NCBI GenBank assembly: GCA_964385465.1
Contig: CAYLPJ010000029.1
Span: forward strand, 1-64,000
Origin: CAYLPJ01 sp964385465
Lineage (GTDB): Bacteria > Planctomycetota > Phycisphaerae > SM23-33
Length of the DNA: 64,000 nucleotides
Direction of reading: 5' to 3'
Shown: piece after piece, positions 50,591 through 58,415 of the stretch
How positions within the stretch are numbered: the first letter of the stretch is position 1
How the letters are laid out: each line of letters opens with the position of its first letter
Program-made: the position numbers and the translations under genes
The notes under the pieces: model-generated
The model's input: only the letters and a program-made list of their open reading frames with translations
Databases searched by the model: none
Told to the model about the DNA's origin: nothing

Positions 50591-51355
50591 ATGACAACCG
50601 CCGAGCTTTTCAAGCAGTATCTCGAACACCTCTTCGCGGGCAAACGATGTCAGGCAAGAGAGTTGCTGTTTGCCGCGCAGGACCGCGGCGTCGCGGCCAG
50701 CAAGCTGCTCAAGCACATCATCTGGCCGGCGATGGACCAGGTCGACAAGCTCTACCGGGGTCATCACATCTCGCTGATCACCGAGCACATGGCCACGCGG
50801 ATCAACCGGATGCTGGCCGATCAGCTCCAGGCGATGCTGGCGCGGGAGCCCAAGCACGGGCGGCGGCTGGTGGTGGTCTGCGGCGACGGCGAGGGCGAGG
50901 AACTCGGGGCGCAGATTACCGCGGACCTCTTCGAGGCCAAGGGCTGGAGCGTCTGGTTCCTCGGCAGCGGCGTGCCGAACGACGAGATCCTCCAGTTCGT
51001 CGGGCGGATCGAGCCGGACATCCTCTGCGTGTACGGCACGAAGCCGGCCGGCGTGCCCGGTGTCCGCCAGTTGATCACCATGATCCGCGAGGTCGGCATC
51101 TGCGAGCAGATGCAGGTCCTGACGATGGGCGGCGTCTTCAACCGGGCCGATGGTCTGGCCGACGAGGTCCGCGCCGACCTCTTCGCCGAGACGGTTTCCA
51201 AGGCCTTGCAGGTCGTCGAGGATCACCCCGTCCGCATTCCCAAGCCGGACGTGCCCGAGCCCGGCCGACGGCGGAAGCGCAAGCGGAAGTCCACCAACGC
51301 CAAGGCCAAGTCCGGCAAGAAGATGCGCCGCGGCAACGCCAAGGTTACGGCGTAG
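50591..51355 (+). CDS. Cobalamin-binding-fold protein with basic C-terminal tail
   Basis: A 254-residue protein. Residues ~1-85 form the helical cap domain that precedes B12-binding domains. Residues ~90-215 match the Rossmann-like B12-binding domain (VVVCGDG, GAQITADLFEAKGWSVWFLG, ILCVYGTKP). The axial-ligand motif normally reads E-x-H-x-x-G; here it is E101-G-E103-E-L-G106, so the cobalt-ligating His is replaced by Glu. Residues ~222-254 are a disordered Lys/Arg-rich tail suited to nucleic acid binding. A regulatory or sensor role is inferred, with base-on or no cobalamin binding. It stands alone and converges on topA. The ribosome-binding site is weak. Confidence 0.8.
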   Translation: MTTAELFKQYLEHLFAGKRCQARELLFAAQDRGVAASKLLKHIIWPAMDQVDKLYRGHHISLITEHMATRINRMLADQLQAMLAREPKHGRRLVVVCGDGEGEELGAQITADLFEAKGWSVWFLGSGVPNDEILQFVGRIEPDILCVYGTKPAGVPGVRQLITMIREVGICEQMQVLTMGGVFNRADGLADEVRADLFAETVSKALQVVEDHPVRIPKPDVPEPGRRRKRKRKSTNAKAKSGKKMRRGNAKVTA

Positions 51356-51364
51356 GGGAGATTG

Positions 51365-51388
51365 CCGGAAGACCGGAAGACCGGGAAG
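51365..51388. repeat. Short tandem repeat between the B12-fold gene and topA
   Basis: CCGGAAGA occurs twice in tandem (51365-51372, 51373-51380), followed by the variant CCGGGAAG (51381-51388), in a 52-base convergent gap. No function is evident. Confidence 0.5.
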
Positions 51389-51407
51389 CTTCAGTGAGGG
51401 CTGGGGA

Positions 51408-54017
51408 TCAGCCGCCGTCGTCGGTGTCGCCGGGTTGAGGCTCCTGCGGCGGTTCGGTGTGGACGGGGTTGCCCTCGTCGTCGAGGGTGACCTCGCGGGG
51501 CTTCTCACCCGCGGTGACCTCGCTGCCGTCGAGGTGGCGTAGCTGCGGGACGGGATTGGTCTTCTCGTGGGCCTCCAGCTCGGCCTCGAGCTGCTGCTTC
51601 TTCTCGTCGTCGAGGCCCTTCCAGCCGAGGCGTCCGCGGCACTTGGGGTACTTCGAGCAGCTCAGCCACGGCCCGCGCCGTCCGCGGCGCAGGTTCAGCT
51701 CGCTGCCGCACTTGGGGCATTCCAGGTCCACCTTCAGCGGCGGGGGCGTGGGCAGCTTGATCCCGCCCTTCTTGTCCAGCTTGACGGCCCCCTTGCACTC
51801 GGGGTACTTCGAGCAGCTCAGGAACGGCCCGAACCGCCCTCGGCGGAGCACCAACGGCTCGCCGCAGTCCGGGCAGGCCACGTCGACGGTGATCTTGTCG
51901 ATCTTCCGCCCCTTCTCGTCGACGGGGTGGGTCTGGCGGCAGTCGGGGTAGCCTGTGCACGCGAGGTACCGCCCGTTGCGGCTGAAGCGATAGACCATCG
52001 GCTTGCCGCAGCTCTCGCAGGTGTAGTCGCTGGGCTCGCTCTCGGCCTTGGCGGGGACCATCTCCTCGGTGGCGCGTTCGAGGTTGCTCTCGAACGGCCG
52101 GTAAAACTCGCGAAGCAGCTTGACCCAGTCTTCGTGGCTTTCCTCGACCTCGTCGAGCTGGTCCTCCATCTTCGCGGTGAAGCGGACGTCGAACACCCGG
52201 GGGAAGTGCTTGACCAGCTTGTCGCAGACGACCTTGCCCATGTGCGTCGGGCGGAAGGCGCGGTCCATCAACTCCACGTACTTGCGGTTCTGGATGGTCT
52301 GGATGATCTGGGCGTACGTGCTCGGTCGGCCGATGCCCTCGGCCTCGAGGGCGCGGACAAGGGCGGCCTCGGTGTAGCGAGGCGGGGGCTGGGTGAAGTG
52401 CTGTGTCGGGTCCAGCTCGATCGGCGCGACTTCCTGCCCGGTGCCCAGCTCGGGGAGGATCTGCTCCCCGGTCTTCGGCAGGCCGGTGACGCGGAGAAAG
52501 CCGTCGAAGTCGAGCGTCCGCCCCATGGCCTTGAAAACGCCGGTGCCCTCGGGCGCCTCGGCGGTGATGCTGGCCTCGGTGACCTTCCAGACCGCCGGGG
52601 GCATCTGGCAGGCGACGAACCGCTGCCAGATCAGCCGGTACAGTTTGTACTGATCGTCACTGAGGGCGCCGCGGACCTTGTCGGGGTGCAGGCTCGCGTC
52701 GGTCGGGCGGATGGCCTCGTGCGCCTCCTGGGCCCGCTGGGCCGAACCGTACACGTTGGGCTTCTCCGGCACGTACTGCTGACCGAACTGCTCGGCGATC
52801 AGCGAGCGGACCTGCGAAACCGCCTCCCGCGACAAGTGCCGGCTGTCCGTACGCATGTACGTGATCAACGCGGTGTGCCCCTGCTTGGCCAGGTCCACCC
52901 CCTCGTAGAGCTGCTGGGCGATCCGCATCGTCCGCTGGGCCGAGAACCGCAGCTTCGTCGAGGCCGTCTGCTGAAGCGAGGAGGTGATGAACGGCGCCGG
53001 CGGGCGCGACTTGCTGTTGCGCTGCGAGAGGTCCGTCACGGCGTAGGACGGACGCCCCCCGGCCACGGCCCCCTCGACGTGGACGAGGTTCTTCGCCGGC
53101 CCCTTGGCCTCGGGGTCCTCGGTCCGCTGCACGTTGCGGACCTCCAGGCCCAGGGCCTTGGCGGCGGCGATGGCGGTGTCGGGGTCGTCGCACTTGAACC
53201 GCTCGCCGTTCCACTGGACCAGCTCGGCGCGGAAGCTGCTTCGCTCGGCCAGGAACGCCTGCTGGGCGTCCTTGGTCGGGCCCTTGTCCCGATCATCCCG
53301 TTGGGCCAGGAACCGGGCCCATTCGGCCCCGAGGTCCTCGGCGGCCGGGCAGTCCGTCGTGAACACCGCCCCGATCCGCCAGTATTCCTCCGGCACGAAG
53401 GCGTCGATCTCGCGTTCGCGCTCGACGACCAGCCGCAGCGCCACCGACTGGACGCGCCCGGCCGACAGACCCGGGGCGACTTTGCGCCACAGGAGGGGCG
53501 AAATCTTGTAACCCACGATCCGATCGAGGATTCGCCGCGCCTGCTGGGCGTTGACCTTGTCCATGTCGATCTGCCGGGGCTGCTCGAACGCCCGGCGGAT
53601 CGCCGAGGAGGTGATCTCGTTGAAGATGACCCTGCGGGTCCTGTCGGCCGAGAGGTTCAGGCTCTCCGCCAAGTGCCACGCGATGGCCTCGCCCTCGCGG
53701 TCGAGGTCGGTGGCGAGGTAGACCTCCGGGGCCTTCCGGGCGTACTTCTTGAGCTCGGTGACGACCTTCTTCCGCCCGGTGAGCAGCTCGTATTTGGGCT
53801 GGAAGTCGTGCTCCAGGTCCACGCCGATGTCTTTCGGCGGGAGGTCGCGGACGTGCCCCATCGATGCCTTGACAATGTAAGAATTGCCAAGGTAGCGGTT
53901 TATCGTCTTGGCCTTCGCGGGCGACTCGACGATCACCAGCCGCTTGCCGTCCGGCGCGGACTTCTTGCCCTTCGAGCCGGACGCGGTCCCGGTTTTCGAA
54001 TCGCCGCTGTTGGCCAT
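51408..54017 (-). CDS. topA: DNA topoisomerase I (type IA)
   Basis: An 869-residue enzyme that relaxes negative supercoils. The TOPRIM domain has E31 and D104-L-D106-R-E108. The active-site tyrosine is Y387 in LITYMRTDS. Residues ~225-335 contain extra segments relative to the compact bacterial enzyme. The C-terminus carries three four-cysteine zinc ribbons (C-x2-C...C-x5-C) in tandem, then a ~70-residue acidic tail. A Lys/Ser-rich stretch precedes the TOPRIM domain. The start has GGGAG about six bases upstream, and a good promoter lies about 80 bases away. It is transcribed alone. Confidence 0.97.
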   Translation of the reverse strand: MANSGDSKTGTASGSKGKKSAPDGKRLVIVESPAKAKTINRYLGNSYIVKASMGHVRDLPPKDIGVDLEHDFQPKYELLTGRKKVVTELKKYARKAPEVYLATDLDREGEAIAWHLAESLNLSADRTRRVIFNEITSSAIRRAFEQPRQIDMDKVNAQQARRILDRIVGYKISPLLWRKVAPGLSAGRVQSVALRLVVEREREIDAFVPEEYWRIGAVFTTDCPAAEDLGAEWARFLAQRDDRDKGPTKDAQQAFLAERSSFRAELVQWNGERFKCDDPDTAIAAAKALGLEVRNVQRTEDPEAKGPAKNLVHVEGAVAGGRPSYAVTDLSQRNSKSRPPAPFITSSLQQTASTKLRFSAQRTMRIAQQLYEGVDLAKQGHTALITYMRTDSRHLSREAVSQVRSLIAEQFGQQYVPEKPNVYGSAQRAQEAHEAIRPTDASLHPDKVRGALSDDQYKLYRLIWQRFVACQMPPAVWKVTEASITAEAPEGTGVFKAMGRTLDFDGFLRVTGLPKTGEQILPELGTGQEVAPIELDPTQHFTQPPPRYTEAALVRALEAEGIGRPSTYAQIIQTIQNRKYVELMDRAFRPTHMGKVVCDKLVKHFPRVFDVRFTAKMEDQLDEVEESHEDWVKLLREFYRPFESNLERATEEMVPAKAESEPSDYTCESCGKPMVYRFSRNGRYLACTGYPDCRQTHPVDEKGRKIDKITVDVACPDCGEPLVLRRGRFGPFLSCSKYPECKGAVKLDKKGGIKLPTPPPLKVDLECPKCGSELNLRRGRRGPWLSCSKYPKCRGRLGWKGLDDEKKQQLEAELEAHEKTNPVPQLRHLDGSEVTAGEKPREVTLDDEGNPVHTEPPQEPQPGDTDDGG

Positions 54018-54097
54018 GAATGCTCCCGCTCCTGATCGGCCGGGACGACCCCGGCCAGTCCATCCTACCCGGCGCGTCGATGCGCGAAGGGGCAGAC

Positions 54098-54127
54098 ATC
54101 ATTCCGACCCGTCGGGCGCGTTGTCAA
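54098..54127 (-). promoter_or_regulatory. Putative promoter of topA
   Basis: A perfect TTGACA (54127-54122), an 18-base spacer and AATGAT (54103-54098), read leftward. The leader would be about 75 bases. Confidence 0.5.
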
Positions 54128-54218
54128 GCCCGCGCAGGTTTTTTCGGCGGGGACCGGGTGCGGCATGAGGTGGAAATCGGACGGGAACCGGCGGGTTCGC
54201 TCCGGGCGCAGCGGCGGG

Positions 54219-54974
54219 CTACTCGCCGGCGCCTGACTTGTCTGACTCGGCGGCGAACCGCTTCTCGACGTCTTCGATCACGGCGTTCATCATCTTGCGC
54301 GAGATGACCATCTTGCGGACGTAGATGAGCTCATCGAGCGTCTGGCCGTCCTTGCCCTTCATCCGCTCGTGCAGGACGAACGGCCCGGCCGTCTTGTCCC
54401 GGAACTCGACGAAGACCGGCTGGCCCTTGGTCGCGCCTTCGACGACGCTGCCGTCGATGAGCTTGAACCGCCAGCGCAGGCGGCGAAGCGGGTACTTCTT
54501 GCCCGTGTATACCCGTTCGGGTTCGCCCATGCCTTTCCACCGCCAGCGGAGCTCCATCCGCTCCTGCTCGACCACCGCCGTGATGCTCAGGCAGTTGATG
54601 AACGGGATGCGACGCCAACTCTTGGTCGCCTCGTTCCAGACGATCCACGGCTTCTCCCGTGTGGTGTACAGGCCGCCGGGGAGCTGCCGGCCGTCGCTGA
54701 GCTCGACCACGCCCGGCAGGGCGTCGCGGCGGCGGAAGGCCCGGGCGGAACTGCGGAACGGGTTTCGCCCGGAGGTCTCCGGCTTGTCGGGCTTGTCCTT
54801 CTCTTCCTCGACCGGCTTGGCCTGGTTGAGCCAGTAGTCGAGGTTCGATGTCGGCTTGGCCTCGGCGGGCTTGTCCTTCTTGTCTTCGGCGTCCTTTGCG
54901 GCGGCGGGGGCAGCCCCGCCAAACAGCAGGGCTGTCGCGGCCAGCAGGGCGATGCGTGTGGGTATGGCGTTCAT
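54219..54974 (-). CDS. Secreted protein of unknown function
   Basis: A 251-residue protein with a signal peptide (residues 1-26, ending AAAKD). A Lys/Glu/Pro/Asp-rich linker follows at residues ~27-70, then a basic, beta-rich domain (~85-200) with WIVWNEATKSW and LRRLRWRFKLIDG. The C-terminus is helical. GAGG lies seven bases before ATG 54974. I do not recognise the family. It stands alone between topA and the macrodomain gene, all on the minus strand, with gaps of about 200 and 70 bases. Confidence 0.78.
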   Translation of the reverse strand: MNAIPTRIALLAATALLFGGAAPAAAKDAEDKKDKPAEAKPTSNLDYWLNQAKPVEEEKDKPDKPETSGRNPFRSSARAFRRRDALPGVVELSDGRQLPGGLYTTREKPWIVWNEATKSWRRIPFINCLSITAVVEQERMELRWRWKGMGEPERVYTGKKYPLRRLRWRFKLIDGSVVEGATKGQPVFVEFRDKTAGPFVLHERMKGKDGQTLDELIYVRKMVISRKMMNAVIEDVEKRFAAESDKSGAGE

Positions 54975-55044
54975 GTCACGGCCTCGCTGCGGTGTCGGAT
55001 GCGGCGGGTGTTTGCCTGCGCCTATTGTAACGCACCCCGCGACG

Positions 55045-55554
55045 CTATGTAGTCAGCCGTTCGTGGGCTTCGCGGAAGACGGCCTCGGCCTGCTCGTCGA
55101 AGAGCACGAAGTGCACGTCGGTCAGACGGGTCTCGCCGCGGAGGTGGTCGAGCACCTCGTTGAGCATGATCTCGGCGCAGCGGCCCAGCGGGAAGCCGGC
55201 GATGCCCGTGCCCGTCGCGGGGAACGCCAGCGTGCGGACGCCGTGCTCCTCGGCGAGTTTCAGCACTGCCCGCGTGGAGTCGCGGAGGCTCTCGGGCGTG
55301 GTGGCGCCCCCGAGGCCCATCGACGCCTGGTGGATGACGTACCGGGCCGGCAGGTCGCCGGCGCCCGTGATCGCCGCGGCGCCGATCTCCACCGGTCCGT
55401 GGCGGGTGCATTCCTCCTGGATGCTCGGCCCGCCGCGGCGCCGGATGGCGCCGGCGAGACCGCCGCCGAGCATCAGGTCGTTGTTGGCCGCATTGACCAC
55501 CGCGTCTCCGGGGAAGTCCGTCAGGTCGCCGCGCTCGATGTGAATCGTCGCCAT
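55045..55554 (-). CDS. Macrodomain protein (ADP-ribose binding/hydrolase)
   Basis: A 169-residue stand-alone macrodomain. D10 (RGDLTDF) contacts the adenine, N21-A-A-N-N25 and the G30-GGG-L-A-G loop bind the distal ribose, and G115-TGIAGFP binds phosphates. Members remove ADP-ribose from proteins or nucleic acids or hydrolyse O-acetyl-ADP-ribose. ATG 55554 is used because GGGAGA lies upstream and it gives the family length. It diverges from the BatA/VWA gene at 55655. No ADP-ribosyltransferase is adjacent. Confidence 0.93.
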   Translation of the reverse strand: MATIHIERGDLTDFPGDAVVNAANNDLMLGGGLAGAIRRRGGPSIQEECTRHGPVEIGAAAITGAGDLPARYVIHQASMGLGGATTPESLRDSTRAVLKLAEEHGVRTLAFPATGTGIAGFPLGRCAEIMLNEVLDHLRGETRLTDVHFVLFDEQAEAVFREAHERLTT

Positions 55555-55570
55555 CGTCGGTCTCCCGTGT

Positions 55571-55599
55571 TTGTGTCCGTGGCGGCCGATCCGTATGAT
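55571..55599 (+). promoter_or_regulatory. Putative promoter of the BatA/VWA gene
   Basis: TTGTGT (55571-55576), a 17-base spacer and TATGAT (55594-55599), about 55 bases before ATG 55655. Confidence 0.4.
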
Positions 55600-55654
55600 G
55601 GGCGCCGGTCGCGGCGAATGCAATCGCCCCCGGCGGCGCGGAGGTGCGACGGCG

Positions 55655-57790
55655 ATGAGCTTCCTGTTCCCGATGGTCCTTGCGGCGGCGGGCGCGGCGG
55701 TCGCGCCGGTTGTCATTCACCTGATCCTGCGCACCAAGCCGCGGAAGATCGTTTTCCCCGCCATGCGGTTCGTCCGCAGAACCCACCAGGCCAACCTCTC
55801 CAAGCTCCGTCTCAAGCACCTCCTGCTGCTGCTGATGCGGATGGCCATGATCGTCCTTCTCGCCGTCCTCGTCGCCCGCGCAGAGGTCCCGAGCTGGCGG
55901 ACCGTTGCGGACACCTCCGTACCCGCCGCCGCCGTCATCCTCGTCGACAACTCCGGCTCGATGGGCTACCGCCACCGCGGGCGAACGCTGCTCGAACGCG
56001 GGAAACGCCTCGCCCAGCAGGTCCTCGATGCCTTGCCCGAGGGCTCGCGCGTGGCTGTGCTCCCGGCCGTGGGGGCGCCCGGCAAGGTGGCCTTTCAGGC
56101 CGACCGGCGGTTCGTCTCCGAGCGGCTGGCGTCGATCGAGCCGACGGTTGGCGCCCGCCCGTTGGCTGCGGGCATCGCCCGTGCCCTGGCCATGCTCGAC
56201 AAGATCGACATGGAGCGGAAAGAGCTCTACATCGTTACCGACCGCACCAGCTACTCCTGGCGGGACGCCGGACCGTTCTCGGCCGAGGGCGTGCACTTCA
56301 TCGTCCTGGATTGCGGCCCCGGCGAGGACGCGAACATCTCCCTTGGCGGGATCGAGATCGGCTCGACCACCGTACCCGAGGGGGCCAAGGTTGTCCTGGA
56401 GACCGCCCTGCGAAGCACCAGCGTCGGCGGGGACGTCGACGTCCGCGTGGAACTCGGCGGGCGCCTGGTCGACAGCCGCCCCGTGACGCTCGTCCCCGGC
56501 GCGGGCGCGGACGTGCGACTGTCTTTCGAGGCCGCCGGGCGGGGTATCGTCCACGGGCGCGTCTTCTTCGACCAGGACGACCCGCTGGCGATGGACAACG
56601 CGCGGTACTTCACGCTCGAGGTCGGCCCGCCGGCGCGGGTGCTGATCGTTCGCGACCCCGCCACCGTCGGGCGGGGGGCGCCGACGAGCTTCCTGATGGC
56701 CCACGCCATCGCCCCGGCCGGGACGCCCGAAGGCTTCTGGGTCCGCCGCCGCACCCTCACCGCCGACCGGCTCGACGCCGCCGCCCTCGCCGACGTGCGG
56801 ATCGTGCTGCTCTGCGACGTGTCCTCCCTCTCGGCCGAACAGTGGAAGGCACTGGGTCGCTTCGCCCGCGACGGCGGACATGTGTGGGTGGTGATCGGCT
56901 CGCTGGTCTCGCCGACGTCCTACGGCTCCGACGAGGCCCGTGCGATCCTGCCGGCCGCGCCGGAGGAGCTCGAGGCCCTGGCCCAGCCGGAGAGCTTCGA
57001 CGTCCGCAAGCGTGGCGAGCCGACGCTCCAGCCGTTCACGACCGGCGGGAACCCGCCACTCTCCGACGTGCTCTGCCGCCGGCGGTTCCGCATCGCCGCC
57101 AGGGCCGAGGGCGCCGAGGTCGTCCTGCACTACGCCGACGGCGCCCCGGCCATCCTCCGCCGCACCGTCGGCGAGGGCAGTTCGGTGCTGTGGACCTTTT
57201 CGCCGGTACGCGGCTTCTCGAACCTTGCCGGGCTGCCCCAGTTTCCCATTCTCGCCCGGCGGACGGCCCGGCTGCTGGCGGGTGGGACCGAGGCCGACCG
57301 CCTGGTCGTCTGGGGCCGCACCGCCGTCGTGCCCTCCCCCCGGTCGATGCCCAACGCCCTGGCCACCGTCCTTCGCCCCGGCGCCGAGCGGCCCGAGCCG
57401 GTCGTCCGCTCGCTCAACGACCGCGCCGTCAGCCTCCGGGCTGACCGCCCGGGGCCGTGGACTGTCCGGTTCGCCGAGGGAGCGGACAGGATCGAACGCG
57501 GCTTCAGCGTCAACGCCGACCCCGTCGAGAGCGACATGACCGTCTTCGACGAGAAGGCCCTGGCCGCCATCTTCCCCGACGAGAAGCTTCTGCTCGCATC
57601 GGATCCCGCCGCCCTGGCCGAGCTGCGCCGGACCGTCCGCCAGCCGCTGGACCTCGCCGTGCCGATCCTGCTCGGCCTGCTGATCCTGGCGATCGGCGAG
57701 TCGTTCTTCGCCAACCGCTTCTACCGCCGCCAGGTCGCGCCCGACGCCCCGGCCGCACCGGCACCCTCGGCCGGGTCGCAGAGCGAATAG
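55655..57790 (+). CDS. BatA-domain / VWA membrane protein
   Basis: A 711-residue protein. Residues 1-75 form the BatA N-terminal domain: an FLFPMVLAAAGAAVAPVVIHL helix, a basic R-T-K-P-R-K-I-V-F-P-A-M-R-F-V strip, and a second helix at ~55-75. A VWA domain follows with a complete MIDAS (D98-N-S-G-S102). Residues ~240-330 are Ig-like, and ~335-600 are a glutamine-amidotransferase-like region. A single helix near residue 665-685 anchors the C-terminus. Start ATG 55655 has GGAGGTG upstream. It is a probable partner of a MoxR ATPase in envelope maturation; the MoxR gene here is about 25 kb away. It is similar in plan to the protein at 42388. Confidence 0.88.
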   Translation: MSFLFPMVLAAAGAAVAPVVIHLILRTKPRKIVFPAMRFVRRTHQANLSKLRLKHLLLLLMRMAMIVLLAVLVARAEVPSWRTVADTSVPAAAVILVDNSGSMGYRHRGRTLLERGKRLAQQVLDALPEGSRVAVLPAVGAPGKVAFQADRRFVSERLASIEPTVGARPLAAGIARALAMLDKIDMERKELYIVTDRTSYSWRDAGPFSAEGVHFIVLDCGPGEDANISLGGIEIGSTTVPEGAKVVLETALRSTSVGGDVDVRVELGGRLVDSRPVTLVPGAGADVRLSFEAAGRGIVHGRVFFDQDDPLAMDNARYFTLEVGPPARVLIVRDPATVGRGAPTSFLMAHAIAPAGTPEGFWVRRRTLTADRLDAAALADVRIVLLCDVSSLSAEQWKALGRFARDGGHVWVVIGSLVSPTSYGSDEARAILPAAPEELEALAQPESFDVRKRGEPTLQPFTTGGNPPLSDVLCRRRFRIAARAEGAEVVLHYADGAPAILRRTVGEGSSVLWTFSPVRGFSNLAGLPQFPILARRTARLLAGGTEADRLVVWGRTAVVPSPRSMPNALATVLRPGAERPEPVVRSLNDRAVSLRADRPGPWTVRFAEGADRIERGFSVNADPVESDMTVFDEKALAAIFPDEKLLLASDPAALAELRRTVRQPLDLAVPILLGLLILAIGESFFANRFYRRQVAPDAPAAPAPSAGSQSE

Positions 57791-57897
57791 AGTTGACCGG
57801 CGGCGGTGCCGATGCTACGGTCCATCGGCTATCGATCTTTCCCGCGTCGCCTCAAGAGGCGCCGGGTGCGCACCCGCGACATCAGGAGACGTAGAAG

Positions 57898-58371
57898 ATG
57901 CCGCCGCAACCGTTTGTCGAGCTTCCGGAGATCGACCCGGCTAACGCTCTGGCCGATCGCGAAGCCATTGCCAAGGTCAACCCCCAGCGATTCGAGTTCG
58001 CCCAGCTCGACGGCATCCACACGCTGGACGTGCCCAACAACATCATCATCGGCTACCGTGACATCCGCGACGACGAGTTCTGGGTTCGCGGACACATCCC
58101 CGGCCGCCCGCTGTTCCCCGGCGTGCTGATGATCGAGGCCGCCGCCCAGTTGGTCAGCTACTACGTGACCAACCTCGATCCGGAGAAGGGGTTCATCGGT
58201 TTCGGCGGGGTGGATAAGGTGAAGTTCCGCGGCACGGTGACGCCGGGCCAGCGGATCATCTTCCTCGGGCGGATGCTCCAGATACGAAGCCGCCGCTGCG
58301 TCGGCGCGACCCAGGGCTTCGTCGACGGACAGATGGTCTACGAGGGCGAGATCACCGGCATGTGGATCTGA
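57898..58371 (+). CDS. fabZ: 3-hydroxyacyl-ACP dehydratase, FabZ-like
   Basis: A 157-residue hot-dog-fold dehydratase of fatty acid synthesis. Catalytic residues are H66 (RGHIPGRPLFPG) and E80 (VLMIEAAAQ), spaced as in FabZ. It removes water from 3-hydroxyacyl-ACP in the cytoplasm. An N-terminal extension of ~35 residues precedes the core. AGGAG lies about ten bases upstream of ATG 57898. No other fab or lpx gene is adjacent. The next gene begins just after (or overlapping) its stop. Confidence 0.88.
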   Translation: MPPQPFVELPEIDPANALADREAIAKVNPQRFEFAQLDGIHTLDVPNNIIIGYRDIRDDEFWVRGHIPGRPLFPGVLMIEAAAQLVSYYVTNLDPEKGFIGFGGVDKVKFRGTVTPGQRIIFLGRMLQIRSRRCVGATQGFVDGQMVYEGEITGMWI

Positions 58372-58415
58372 CGGCCCCCGCCAGCCGCCGGGGGCAGACC
58401 GACACCCGACCTGCC

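Noticed and set aside
54116..54146. GCGCG...CGCGC stem followed by a T6 run, terminator-like
   Set aside because: The stem is only five base pairs and the T-run is on the strand where no gene ends here. The same bases contain the better-supported topA -35 box.
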